Below are positions 26,201 through 38,700 of a DNA stretch of 64,000 nucleotides, one piece after another. The first letter of the stretch is position 1. Each line of letters starts with the position of its first letter. This DNA comes from Prosapia bicincta (Eukaryota > Arthropoda > Insecta > Hemiptera > Cercopidae). Position numbers and translations under genes: made by a program. The notes beneath the pieces are model-generated. The model was not told where the DNA came from, searched no databases, and was given only the letters and a program-made list of their open reading frames with translations. The DNA is taken from the NCBI GenBank assembly GCA_036971475.1, contig JBAIZL010000001.1, positions 144,434,192 to 144,498,191 on the forward strand, read 5' to 3'.

Positions 26201-26944
26201 TAAACTACTTTGTGTCATTGTTTTATTAAAGAGTCTACACTTTCATGTTGTAGTACTAACATATATTGGTTTACATTATATACCTTGCCTGACCACCTCT
26301 TTTACAATAATGGAAACTATCTTTGATTGGACTTGATTTTTGCAAAAATACCAGAAAACTGGGAGTTTCCATCTTTACACAAATGATAGAAACGATAAAT
26401 ATCCAATTGCTGAGGGAACAATATTCAGGAGAATGTTGTTTTTCATTCACTACATAAATATTCATTATTTTATATGTGATTATCTCAAATATTTGAGGAT
26501 TTACTTTCTGACGTAAGATTCGTCTGCTAGTCATGCAAATATTTTCAAGACTCGTAAAAACGTCCCTTCGACTTGATAATGATTTATAAAAGGTAATATC
26601 CATCTCGTATATACTTTTAACTATCCGGCGGTTGCAAGTATAATAAACATGTGCATGCCCCTAAAGCAGTAATGTCTAAGCAATAGAATCAGACTATAAG
26701 GTCAATGCTTCCCGACACTCCAGTCCTTATCATGCGGCCTGAGAGTTACTATCTGCATCCAATATAATGTTTGTAGCCGGTGGCAATATCAGTTATCGTT
26801 CGGAGCTACTAAAACATAAGAAGAAAAGAATAATGGTTAATTAAAAATAGGAATCTAACAATATCCAATTATTTTACCATGAACTATATATGATATACAT
26901 ATATAAATATATATATATATGTCACTTTCACTTATGTATATATT
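20258..26944. other. Long AT-rich region without recognised genes
   Basis: No gene was recognised. The segment at about 21350-21660 contains a loose series of motifs (ACTTCAATACG/TTTAA variants about every 55-60 bp) that may be a very degraded tandem repeat. The 110-codon frame at 26271-26603 (-) resembles nothing I know and could be chance. Confidence 0.4.
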
Positions 26945-28140
26945 AATTAAAACAACCTCTCACCACAAATTCAACAAATTTTATTTTAACCTTATGTACA
27001 TTTCGACTACAAAGTAATCATTCTCAGAAATATTTTTACAAATAACTAACCTACAGCTAAACCTATGCGTATTTATAAGCAACGGGAACTCCTTGGCCAC
27101 GCCCCCTACACTATCCGACCAATCATGTTACGAGTAACAACTAGGTCTGGTCTAACAGAAGGAGTTACCGTTACATTATTTTTGAATTTTACAGTAATTA
27201 TAAAATTTACACATTTACCAATTAAAACTATAACTATCTCTTAACTAATATATACAATTGGGAATTCGGGATAGGCCCTTTGTCAGAATTTAATTATTTA
27301 TTAGTTTCATATTTATTGATAAACATACTTTCGAAACTATTTAACATATTTTTTGATTTAACATTTTTAATTAATTTAAGGTTATTTATATCTAAGTTAT
27401 GATTAGTTTCTAAGATATGTTCAGCTACACTTGATTTTTCTGGCCTTTGAAATTTTATATGACTAATGGGTTCTTTGAATCTAGTGGCGTAAATGTTTAT
27501 ATGAAACATTGGATAAGTCAGGGATTTATAAAGTAACTTGTAATTCATGTGAAAAGATTTATATTGTTCAAACTAAACGGTAAATTTCCACTAGATTCAA
27601 AGAACCCATTAGTCATATAAAATTTTAAAGGCCAGAAAAATCAAGTGTAGCTGAACATATCTTAGAAAATAATCATAACTTAGATATAAATAACCTTAAA
27701 TTTATTAAAAATGTTAAATCAAAAAATATGTTAAATAGTTTTGAAAGTATGTTTATTAATAAATATGAAACTAATAAATAATCAAATTCTGACAAAGGGC
27801 CTATCCCGAATTCCCAATTGTATCTATTAGTTAAGAGATAGTTAATAGTTTTAATTGTTAAATGTGTAAATTTAATAATTACTGTAAAATTCAAAAATAA
27901 TATTATGGTAACTGCTTCTGTTGGACCAGACCTAGTTGTTACTCGTAACATGATTGGTCGGATAGTGTAGGGGGCGTGGCCAAGGAGTTCCCGTTGCTTA
28001 TAAATACGCATAGGTTTAGCTGTAAGTTAGTTATTTGAAAAAATACCTCTGAAGATGATTACTTTGTAGTCGAAATGTACATAAGGTTAAAATAAAATTT
28101 GTTGAATTTGTGGTGAGAGGTTGTTTTAATTAATATAAAC
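26945..28140. repeat. Large inverted repeat of Penelope-like element sequence
   Basis: The segment from about 26950 to 27548 is repeated in reverse complement from about 27556 to 28140, giving arms of roughly 590 bp with almost no spacer. Both arms contain the end of a GIY-YIG reading frame and then the same 3' region (GGGATAGGCCCTTTGTCAG and GCCACGCCCCCTACAC). The arms face tail-to-tail outwards, as in head-to-head Penelope copies. The same 3' region occurs a third time at 32640-33260. Confidence 0.85.
27294..27548 (-). pseudogene. Penelope-like GIY-YIG endonuclease fragment
   Basis: 84 codons with RFKEPISHIKFQRPEKSSVA and EHILETNHNLDINN, ending FINKYETN. This matches the C-terminal part of the GIY-YIG domain attached to Penelope-like reverse transcriptases, including the Glu of the FESMFI segment. 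An inverted partial copy of the same coding segment lies at about 27556-27780. Only the domain end is present. Confidence 0.7.
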
Positions 28141-28194
28141 ATTTACGCCACAGTTGCTTTAAGTTGTTCACTTATGTACTTAAACAAGAATCTT

Positions 28195-28857
28195 ACTTGG
28201 TATTTATGCGAGCTAACTTTTAATGGCTTGCTGTGCCGTCATCCTCGGGCATACTGAACAGGGTTGTTGTAGACTGCGAGCTGAGTGGATTTCCTGTTGA
28301 CCTTGGTGTACCGTTATGTTCTATTTTTAGATTCACTGCACTGTGCGAGTTTTTAAAGTTTGTTTTGGGGTTAATATTGTCTAGTAGAATGAATAATTAA
28401 TCGTTTTTTGATTTTATTTGTAAATTAAAAGACAGATATCAAGAACACCTCAATTCATACATCAAACCTGAAAATTATAACTCAAACTTAGCCACACACG
28501 TCATCAAAAACAAACACACACTCCCCACATTAAAAAACGTACACCTAGTAAAAAAGGTTCAAAAAGGACTCAAAATGACAATCTGGAAATAACTAGATAT
28601 TTACAAAAATAAAAATAATATCATCAACGAACAATTACAAATAAAATAAAAAAAACGATTAATTATTCATTCCACTAGACAATATTAACCCCGAAACAAA
28701 CTTTAAAAACTCGCACAGTGCTGTGAATCTAAAAATAGAACATAACGGTACACCAAGGTCAACGGGATATCCACTCAGCTCGCAGTCTACAACAACCCTG
28801 TTCAGTATGCCCGAGGATGACGGAACAGCCAGCCATTGAAAGTTAGCTCGCATAAAT

Positions 28858-28860
<3 letters not shown>
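28195..28860. repeat. Second inverted repeat around a different Penelope GIY-YIG end
   Basis: Arms of about 240 bp (28200-28440 and 28625-28858, reverse complements) flank about 190 bp. The spacer reads on the + strand as RYQEHLNSYIKPENY, then THVIKNKHTLPTLKN and a C-terminal LQIK, the end of another GIY-YIG/Penelope protein with one stop. The same arm occurs again at about 32412-32625 beside a different Penelope fragment. This points to a shared terminal repeat (pLTR-like) or a nested repeat. Confidence 0.75.

Positions 28861-28903
<43 letters not shown>
28861..28903. repeat. (TA)n microsatellite
   Basis: About 20 TA units directly after the inverted repeat arm. Confidence 0.95.
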
Positions 28904-28979
28904 CAAGCTATATGATGCAAACATTTTATGGTTATATAGATGATTAGAATTTTCTGGTATTATTTGGTTTGTATGTACA

Positions 28980-29335
28980 GGTTACAGTACAGTATCATTT
29001 ATTTAAACTCAACATTTTTTATATCTAGAGGTTCTATTTTATTATTTGTCTCGATTTCATAAGTAAATTCGATATTTTTATTAATTTATGCAAATTGTTA
29101 GTTAAGTTTATACTATTATAGTTTGATATATACATTCCATCATCTACATATCTAAACCAATAATCATTTTCATCATACATTTACAATTTAATTTCATTTA
29201 TTATCTAATTGTTGAAAACATATTTTAGATATTACAGTATACTTGTTAGTGAAGGCCCCATATCAAGACAATCATCTAGTTTATGAATTTTATCAATCAA
29301 CGAAAAATAATTTTGATTTCATAATATTTTCAGAG
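28980..29335 (-). pseudogene. Penelope-like reverse transcriptase core fragment
   Basis: The - strand contains MGPSLTSIL (compare MGSPLSPxLANI) followed by DENDYWFRYVDDGMYI, the catalytic YVDD box in the form typical of Penelope-like elements, then NLHKLI. Stops and frame changes are present. It is probably a remnant of one of the elements whose GIY-YIG ends lie at 27-28.6 kb. Confidence 0.7.
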
Positions 29336-31075
29336 TATTTAAATTGTCTAATGTTAATTTTTATCTTTCTCATGTAGTTCTGAATTAGTATATACCCTGT
29401 ATATTGTTTGATTTATCCTGGGTACACAGTAAGTGTACGAGTACATTCCTTTAAAGCCGTAGTGACGAAGCTATATAATCAGACGACAAGAACATATACC
29501 ACGGCACTGTATTCCTTATCATGGAATCCAATACCTCTTCTTGAGACCGGCGGCAAGCTCAGTTATCGGTTAAGTCTATTAAACACAAGATAGATAATTA
29601 TACAAATTTAATTGGTGAATCTAACTATATCCAACAATTTCACCATCATGGGATCTCGTAAACAGTGCTTTTTATAAAATAATATTTATTTCATCCTCTA
29701 TTTTCAATCAACACTCACTTAACATGCCGTTCATATTTGGGAAAAAATTTTATTATTCAACTCCACAACTAATTTACTATGACATATAATATAAATATAA
29801 TCAGGATATTTTAAAAGAGTTTGATTGAATTTTGGGGGTGTGTAAATAGATTGTGTACCTAACTGGGCAGTATTTACAAATTTATTCAAATTAGATCAAC
29901 AGCTCAGAAAGTTGACATAAAATTGATGGTTTAAATCAGGTAATAAAGCTTATATTTCAAGGTCACTAATATTAAAAAAAAAAAAAATTCAAATAATTAA
30001 TAACGGACTGTGAGTATTCAAATGGATGTGGTCACAATTACGTATTTTGAATACTTATTTAATTGGGTTTAATAATTCCTTTGGGTGTTAGAATTCTTAA
30101 ATAATTACTTTTCCTCAGTATGAGAAATAATTACTTTTCCTCAGACATAAGTAAAGTCTGAGAGAAACTTCTAACCATTTCCAGACTGTTGTCAAAATAA
30201 TTTTGTAGATACCATTTCCGGATCGAAATATTTTTGGAATTAGGCTCTTATGAAGTTCAAAAAATTCGAATATGAGTTAATGTAGGCTAAAGTTGTACGA
30301 AACATTTTTTTAAAAAGTTTTATAATCTGAATGTTTAATATAAACAATTTTTTAATAACATTTATTCCATATGAAAATGTTCATTAAACACGGTTTTAAA
30401 AATAGAACCGTAGATATTTCAGTTAGAATTGCCAAACAAATTCCTTATTTTATTTTATTATATTTAGTTCAGAAAATAATATCCGTATTATTGCAATAAT
30501 ATTCAATTATAAAGTGAATTAAGAAAGGAATAAATATGGGAGTCCATTTAGTTATAATAAAGGGTAAAGTTTGTGACTTTCACAAAATACCCTTCAGGGC
30601 TTAGCATAATTATTGTCATAAAATATTATTAAAATGTACAATGATTTCTTTTCATGTCCTAATCAAATGAGAATGTGTAAACCATATCAGAAATTAAATA
30701 TGTGTTTATATTGCATGAAGTCGATAAATTTTTGGGATGTTACCTTTTCCTAGTTTTATATTCGAAAAACGTCATTCTTTCTGACTTTAACTTGTATGGT
30801 TTACTTATGTAAACTTTATCTCTATCTTACTATTTGTGATAATTTTTTTCATTTTTGTTTTGTAAATGAAAGAGTCCCGATGCTTTTACCTAAAAAAAGT
30901 AGCTTGTAAGGACCATATGTAGTAAAGTGTACAACAATATTCAAACATGATGTAGTATAAGTGATGTTTAGCTTAAGATTGATTCATTTATCTTAGACCA
31001 TCCACATAGAAAAAAATATAAAATTTGATCATACCCTCACTATATGTTCTTGGTAAATCTTTTTTAACAAAAATG

Positions 31076-31078
<3 letters not shown>
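29336..31078. other. AT-rich region with a possible dispersed repeat
   Basis: Around 29540-29640 the order ACCGGCGGCAAGCTCAGTTATCGG ... AATCTAACTATATCCAA ... TTTCACCAT resembles 26775-26885 (CCGGTGGCAATATCAGTTATCG ... AATCTAACAATATCCAA ... TTTTACCAT), so a dispersed repeat family probably has copies at both places. No gene was recognised. Confidence 0.4.
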
Positions 31079-31378
<300 letters not shown>

Positions 31379-31832
31379 CATAGCACTAGTTCATTTTTTT
31401 AAGATTGAGATTGAATTAGAAGAAAGATAGGTTGTTCAAGAACATTTACTTGAACATATTTTGTAAAGAAAAGATTTTCGAATTTCAATAACTCAAGAGT
31501 AATAACGCGGATATAGGAGTAGTATAATACATGACTGGGTGTATAAAGCCGGATCAGCCAGTCTTGTGTTTTATAGCGATAACAGTTTGTTACAGTATTT
31601 TACTACCTCAATACATGCGACGAATGAAGCTGAAAATGTACAAGCTACTGCGATAGTTTCTTCAGTGAAAAATAGTTATGAAGAAGAGAATTTAAGGTAG
31701 TCTTGCACCATGGCCTAATTGAATAAAACACCATTGTAGTGCCTAAATATTTTAATTTAACGAGATTATTTAATTGATATAATCTTTTGATAAAATTTAT
31801 CGAAGTACATGTGGGGTAGTATGCGTAAATGT

Positions 31833-32411
31833 AATTTTGTTTTTCTAAATAAATGTGCAAAATACATGCAATTGATAAACGAATGTAGCTTTAAAAAATA
31901 TAAACAGTGAAAAAAATGTTTTCACATTCACCTTGGGTATAGTTTTTAGTGCATTCTTTATTATCTGATCTCTCTATGACATCGAACAGTATTCAAAGAC
32001 CAGTAAGAGTATGAAATGGGACTCTATCAAAATCGCCTACTTAGAGGAATATTCGTAGAAAATATATTTCTTTTGCAATGTAGGAGAAAGAGAAGGGACA
32101 TTCCACAGTCAATAAAGGCAAGGATAATAATTGAATAGGGTAGTCTCTTTATGGTAGTACCTGGATTATAGCTGTTATAACAACATTTTCTAAGATTATT
32201 GGCGTCATATATAAGTGTAATAGTAGAGTAGCGAATGTTATTGATAAGCCTACTATATAATATATCAGTCTATAGGAAATGCCTACATATACAGACGAAA
32301 TGTAGTGTGTCTATTTAATTTGTGAATGGAAATAATATTCAAGTTTATAATTTTTTTGTATAAACATATTAATTTTCAAAGTTACGGTATTTATACAATA
32401 TTTTAAACAAA
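31833..32411 (+). repeat. Direct repeat copy 1 flanking a Penelope insertion
   Basis: About 578 bp, nearly identical in sequence and orientation to 33662-34239. It ends immediately where Penelope-related sequence begins. Contains no recognised gene. Confidence 0.9.
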
Positions 32412-33661
32412 CTTTAAAAACTCGCACAGTGCAGTGAATCTAAAAATAGAACATAACGGTACACCAAGGTCAACAGGAAATCCACTCAGCTCGCAGTCTA
32501 CAACAACCCTGTTCAGTATGCCCGAGGATGACGGCACAGCCAGCCATTGAAAGTTAGCTCGCATAAATACCAAGTAAGATTCTTGTTTAAGTACATAAGT
32601 GAACAACTTAAAGTAACTGTGGCGTAAATGTTTATATTAATTAAAACAACCTCTCACCACAAATTCAACAAATTTTATTTAAACCTTATGTACATTTCGA
32701 CTACAAAGTAATCATCTTCAGAGGTATTTTTTTCAAATAACTAACTTACAGCTAAACCTATGCGTATTTATAAGCAACGGGAACTCCTTGGCCACGCCCC
32801 CTACACTATCCGACCAATCATGTTACATGTAACAACTAGGTCTGGTGTAACAGAAGGAGTTACCGTTACATTATTTTTGAATTTTACAGTAATTAATAAA
32901 TTTTTTCACATTTAACAATTAAAACTATAACTATCTCTTAACTAATATATACATTTGGGATTTCGGGATAGGCCCTTTGTCAGAATTTAATAATTTATTA
33001 GTTTCATATTTATTAATAAACATACTTTCGAAACTATTTAACATATTTTTTGATTTAACATTTTTAATTAATTTAAGGTTATTTATATCTAAGTTATGAT
33101 TAGTTTCTAAGATATGTTCAGCTACACTTGATTTTTCTGGCCTTTGAAATTTTATATGACTAATGGGTTCTTTGAATCTAGTGGAAATTTTTCGTTTTGG
33201 TTTGAAGAATATAAATCTTTTCACATGAATTACAAGTTACTATATAAATCCCTGACTTATCCAATGTTTCTATTTTATCTTTTGGGTTAACTAAGAGATT
33301 TTTAAGGCTATTTTGGCTCTTAAATGCTACTTTAAAATTTACTTCTTTAAAAATTTTTCTAGGCCTTTTGTTAAATTTTTATCAAAGGGTAAACTAATAT
33401 ATTTATTTTTAACAGTCTCTCTCTCTGGTATTACGTTAGTGGAATCTTTTTTTAATTTAAGCAAACTCTGTTTTCTTAATATATTATTAATAATTTTTGG
33501 ATCATATCCATTAAATTTGGCTATTTCTTTAATTCTAGCAAATTCAATTTCAAATCTATTTTTATTTAAATGTGTTTCAATTAATCTATTAATCATACTA
33601 TTAAATACTGCAAGTTTATGTGACATACAATGGTTCGAATCTACGGGGATATACCTATTAT
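32412..33661 (-). mobile_element. Penelope-like retroelement fragment
   Basis: On the - strand the fragment runs from the RT thumb region (33661 downward) through a GIY-YIG endonuclease to a 3' region shared with 26945-28140. It then reaches a 200-bp terminal segment shared with 28200-28440. It sits exactly between two 578-bp direct repeats. The RT palm is missing, so the copy is truncated. Confidence 0.8.
32931..33260 (-). pseudogene. GIY-YIG endonuclease domain of Penelope-like element
   Basis: Reads SGIYIVTCNSCEKIYI, then after a small frame disturbance near 33190-33224 RFKEPISHIKFQRPEKSS, EHILETNHNLDINN and FESMFINKYETN. The GIY motif with the following Cys-x2-Cys is typical of Penelope endonucleases. 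The residue expected as the Gly of YIG is altered in this copy. The domain normally nicks target DNA for insertion. Confidence 0.7.
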
Positions 33662-33695
33662 ATTTTGTTTTTCTAAATAAATGTGCAAAATACAT
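33339..33695 (-). pseudogene. Penelope-like RT C-terminal (thumb) fragment
   Basis: 118 codons with RYIPVDSNHCMSHKLAVFNS, EIARIKEIA-type helix and FNGYDPKIINNIL, then SLPFDKNLTKGLEKFLKK. The SxH...K...F and NGY motifs occur between the RT palm and GIY-YIG domain of Penelope-like elements. It continues into the GIY-YIG frame at 33260 after a frame change. The first few codons overlap the flanking direct repeat. Confidence 0.7.
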
Positions 33696-34239
33696 GCAAT
33701 TGATAAACGAATGTATGTTTAAAAAATATAAACAGTGAACAAAATGTTTTCACATTCACCTTGGGTATAGTTTTTAGTGCATTCTTTATTATCTGATCTC
33801 TCTATGACATCGAACAGTATTCAAAGACCAGTAAGAGTATGAAAAGAGACTCTATCAAAATCGCCTACTTAAATGAATATTCGTAGAAAATATATTTCTT
33901 TTGCAATGTAGGAGAAAGAGAAGGGACATTCCACAGTCATTAATGGCAAGGATAATAATTGAATAGGGTAGTCTCTTTATGGTAGTACCTGGATTATAGC
34001 TGTTATAACAACATTTTCTAAGATTATTGGCGTCATATATAAGTGTAATAGTAGAGTAGCGAATGTTATTGATAAGCCTACTATATAATATATCAGTCTA
34101 TAGGAAATGCCTACATATACAGACAAAATGTAGTGTGTCTATTTAATTTGTGAATGGAAATAATATTCAAGTTTATAATTTTTTTGTATAAACATATTAA
34201 TTTTCAAAGTTACGGTATTTATACAATATTTTAAACAAA
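33662..34239 (+). repeat. Direct repeat copy 2 flanking a Penelope insertion
   Basis: Matches 31833-32411 base for base except for a small number of substitutions. Unique sequence follows at 34240. Confidence 0.9.
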
Positions 34240-34405
34240 ATTGCACTTTTACAAGTTGAAATTACAAATTCATATAGTTACGAAACCAATACGTTTAGGT
34301 CAGCCCCTATTGGTCCGTCAGCATTATATTGAAACTAAATACAATGGATGTTTTCGATTTCTGCTAGGCTATTCATATAACATTGGCAATATAATAAGAG
34401 AAATG

Positions 34406-34606
34406 GGTTGGGAAGTTTGTTCTTTTTTCCATGCATTTTGAATAGCCTATTAAATGCAAGATCAAGGCGATTTTGGAAAAATATTTTTCCTTAAGATCTT
34501 TGAACTATTGGAAGGTTTAACTTTACCATAGCTAAAATAAAAGCATTTGATGCTGAATTTGCATCTTCAAAGAAAAATATAGGCCGATACATAAACGAGT
34601 ATAACG

Positions 34607-34610
<4 letters not shown>
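34406..34610 (+). repeat. Direct repeat copy 1 flanking a non-LTR fragment
   Basis: About 205 bp, from GGTTGGGAAGTTTGTTC to ACGTTTGTTAT, matching 35505-35711 with roughly 5-6% differences by eye. It ends at a (TTA)n tract that is the 3' tail of the insert. Confidence 0.88.

Positions 34611-34640
<30 letters not shown>
34611..34640. repeat. (TTA)n tract, tail of the non-LTR element
   Basis: About ten TTA triplets. Read on the - strand this is a (TAA)n tail directly after the retroelement 3' end, as in several LINE clades. Confidence 0.8.
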
Positions 34641-34641
<1 letters not shown>

Positions 34642-35504
34642 TAAAACTCGGAGGAACCTTATCGGTGTAGAGCACTTAGCTGTAGCCTTTGTACCCTCTT
34701 CCCATCCCTACCACAGGACTAGCTTAGTGGATACCTACCTCTTTGCAGAAATCAAGTACCCACCTGATGCTAGATCTTCTGATATCCTCTGGTGTACATA
34801 CCTGCCAGCCAAACCACTTTCTCCTTGTAGCTCCCAAAGCAGGACACTCACAGAGTACATGGATTGGGCTTTCCTCTTGGTCCTCGTCGCATCTCTTGCA
34901 CACAGGGGATCTAGATTTTCCAATTTTGTGTTGGAACCCCTTCAGATTCCCATGGCCTGTAACCAGCTGTACAATAGCTCTGAGTTGATGTCTACTTAAG
35001 GAGAATAGTTCTTTGCCCCACAAATCTCCTGAGTAACCCCACAGTACCTTGGATTTGTTACACCCCAAGGTTACATTCCATTCTTCCCTGCACAACCTGT
35101 CTATATGTGCCGTGATCCTCTTGCGCCCCTCCTGAGGCGGCATGCCCACTGCCCTCAGCAACGGTCCTTGGGTTATACACCCTTGTTTTGCTAAGGCGTC
35201 CGCTCTCTCATTCCCTATCCAGCCAGAATGTCCGGGAATCCAGGTTAGGTTGAGTGAATTATACTTACTCAGCTCTGCTAGAGAAGCCATAGTCTCAGCC
35301 ACCAACTTAGAGCTGGTACTAGCCTTACCTAAAGCCTTCAGAGCTGCCTGACTGTCCGAGCAAATCCAGATGGTCTTGCCCCTCCTGCCAGACCCTATTA
35401 TTTCCTCAGCACATAGTTTGATCGCGAGCACCTCCCTCTGGAAGACAGAGTTGTAGTCCTCCAGGCGATAACAAAATTTGTCTTAGTGGTGGACTTGGTC
35501 CACT
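34641..35504 (-). mobile_element. 5'-truncated non-LTR retrotransposon
   Basis: The insert carries an RNase H coding end and a (TAA)n tail on the - strand and is bordered by 205-bp direct repeats. The reverse transcriptase is missing, as expected after 5' truncation. Confidence 0.8.
34724..35431 (-). pseudogene. Non-LTR RNase H and C-terminal zinc region
   Basis: 235 open codons. SDSQAALKALG and the later WIPGHSGWIGNERADALAKQG are the RNase H catalytic regions (Asp of SDSQ; His and Asp of the GH...NERAD segment). The C-terminal half has CKRCDEDQEESPIHVLCECP, a Cys/His cluster found after RNase H in I/R1/Jockey-group LINE proteins. The first catalytic Asp and Glu segment is partly before the open frame. 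No upstream RT remains, so it is non-functional although the frame is open. Confidence 0.82.
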
Positions 35505-35711
35505 AAATCGTTGGGAAGTTTATTCCTTTTTTCCATCCATTTCGAATATTAAATGCAAGATCAAGGCGACTTTGGAAAAATACTTTTCCTTGAGATCTTT
35601 GAACTATTGGAAGGTTTAACTTTACCATAGCTAAAATAAAAGCATTTGATGTCGAATTTGCATCTTCAAAGAAAAATACAGGCCGATACATAAACGAGTA
35701 TAACGTTTGTT
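35505..35711 (+). repeat. Direct repeat copy 2 flanking a non-LTR fragment
   Basis: Partner of 34406-34610. Unique sequence follows. Confidence 0.88.
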
Positions 35712-38700
35712 ATGTATATTAACCAATTTAAACATGTTTGTCGGTTTTGGTTTATGGATGCTAATTGAATGCGTTTCTATTCCATGAACAACCACAAATT
35801 GTGATGACAACTATAATATATATCTGAGCCACTTATGAATGAGGTAATGCCGACATATAAATTCGGAATTTATTTATTTATTACTCTTGTGTATATGTCA
35901 TTAAAATTTCTGATACCCTATGAGTAATTAATTTTATCTTTTGAGCAACCTGCATCTTAACAAATATAAAAATAGCGCGTATGATCTGGTAACACGAATA
36001 TTTTCATATACAACGTTTTTCATAATACTCCAAAGAAAGTTAAGCCAATAATAATACAAATCTAGAAGTCATGTGTTTAGTTTTGTTGGAGTTTTTTCTC
36101 TTGTTTATTTTTATTTTTCAAATTCTTCAACTGTATCTCTTATATCAAACTCTTTAACTCTGTGTTTAAAGTTAATATGTTACAACTGTATGGGAGTAAA
36201 TACGAAAGTAGATAGTTTTTTAGATAAAATTTCTGTTGAGTTAGTTATCAAGAATAAAACATTAATTACACACTTGATTTCTTTTAAATAATTGGTATTC
36301 ATGTATTCCAGAATCAATATCAGGAAAACTACTTATAGTTATATCTAAACCAAACAAAAACTTTAGACATTGTTGACCCATTACCCTACTTTGAACAATG
36401 GTTTTCTGCACATTTGCTGGTGCTACAAAAATACCTGGAATTGAATATCTGACTAATCAGTATTTTTGTCTCTATTACGTCAGTTATCACCACTATCTAG
36501 GGAAAAGTATTTCCAAAATCAGTTTACAATGAATGAAAAAGAAATCGATTTTGTCACACAAAGGAGTCCTGACAAAAGTGATAACAGAATACATTTGCAA
36601 ACGCAAACATTTTCAAAGAAAATCGCCAAAAATATGAAATTACACATTTTGAATTCATATTTTACATTTTTATTTGTGAACTGTAGTTTATAAAGTCTAA
36701 TATTTATTGTAGCTAATAATAAAATAACTTGAGCAACGAAAAAAAACATTAGATGTTTACGGAATTCATAGATTTTTTTACAACATTCAAATGAAATGTT
36801 TTTTTAGGAATCGTACGACGGGCCGAAAATGATTTCGTTTCAAAAATTGAAATAATAAACATAGATTGCTGTTATCGTTATATTGAACTATTGGTATTGA
36901 GATTTATAAAAATAAAAATAAAATATAATATTTATTACTGATAGAAACTATTTAGTAATTATCTACGCCAAAATCGGCTGTGGTACAATATATCCTATAA
37001 CACGAAATGAGGTTTTACATGAAATCATGTTATAATTTATTTCACTTTAAGCAAAAACTTTTTGAAATATAGCCTATGCTAATGATTTAATCTCACGATT
37101 TGTTCGCCTAATACGTGTTTAGATTCTAAGCAAGAATTAGTGATACATGCAAATTAACTGTGAGTTGTCACCACTGCGCCACAGTGCAGTGGCATGGCCT
37201 ACGTACGTGAAGTAATCGTTCTAGTAAAAACGTACATCCCAAGAAGCGTTTATTTTAGGCGAATAATAATTGTATTTCTATTGCGCCCTTATCTTTAGGA
37301 AAACTCAATAATAGTCTTTTGAGTGTATTATTTGAAAAGGATAGGTGAGAATATAACATGTAGTGAGTTTTTATATCCAAACAAAGGTAATAGGGAGCTT
37401 TTTCTTATTTATTTTTGGTGATGTAACATATACATTATTTATAAATTTGTTTCTACACATTTCTATACTCTTAGACATTAGCTTAAAATTGTAATTGGAA
37501 TTCAAACACTAAAATCGACAGTTTAAAAATCAGCCATCTTAGACTATACAAATTATTGTACTTTTCGTGTAAAACATGTTTGAGTCCATTATTTGTAAAA
37601 ATACCAAAACAAAGAATGCAAAAAAACTAAAACTAAGAATTTGATATGCAATTACCAATTTCATTGTGCACAGCGATATTTGTAAGAGCAACACTAATTA
37701 TTATAACAATCTGATTTGACAAATTAAGCATAAAGAGAAAGTGGGACGTTCTCATATTTACTGAAGTGTTTTTAAAGCATGATTTTAAAAACTTGAACTA
37801 TTTTTTTTTAGGATGAAATCCTTAATTGCACAAAAGGTTTGTACAGTATTCCGATATTTATTCCAGAGTAACGAAATAAAAATATCCAACCAATTAAAGA
37901 AAAGTTTATATGCTTTATTAAATCTGTTTTAGGTTAGTCGGATATCTTAAAACGATCCTTAGAGAAAACACATGAAGAACGCATACCACTCACAGGATTT
38001 ACTCCTATTCCTTCGTTGACTGAGCCCTATTATCTATCAATATTATGTTTTTAAAAGGAATTCTGCTTACATGGAATAGTTACAGAAAGCACCATAAAGT
38101 AAAATAGAGGGAACCGTTGGAAGTCAATTACGAAACATTCGAAAAAAGTTAAACAAATTTAGGTTACATCCTTTGAGTGGTATAAACAACCGTGAGCTCC
38201 ACCAAATCCAATAATCCGTAATTAGTCTGACGAGGGTTGACCTGCCGCCCATCTGCTACTTGAATCTGTGGTATGGTGATTAATACAACTTGACCTCTGC
38301 TCTGTGGCCAGTTTGTTGCAAATACGACAGCTGTCGCCCAGTAACAGGGGATAGTATTACATTTATGAAAAGTAATTTCCATTAGGTTCTTTGAACTTCG
38401 GTTTCTATAAGAAAATTTCCATGTTTCATCAGACTCTTTCTAAATGAAAGGATAATCAAATAGGATAATATCAATCACAGATATATATTAAGCACATAAG
38501 CAACAAACATCTCTACCTAAGAAATGTTTTTTAAGTGATCATACAAATACAACATTCCTAATTAAACACTTCCATTTACACGACTATATTGAACAGTATA
38601 TAGCTCGTACACTATAGACCCGTGGATAATAAGAAATGGAATTATACTTTGTTAGTATTTTGAGGGTTTAACTTCCAACCATCTGTTACAACTAAGCTTA

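Noticed and set aside
26271..26603. 110-codon frame as a host gene
   Set aside because: No recognisable motif, AT-driven composition and no splice partners.
28041..28085. Hammerhead ribozyme in the Penelope terminal repeat (CTGAAGATGA ... GTCGAAA)
   Set aside because: Penelope terminal repeats often hold hammerheads, but I could not assemble the CUGAUGA core and three stems here with confidence.
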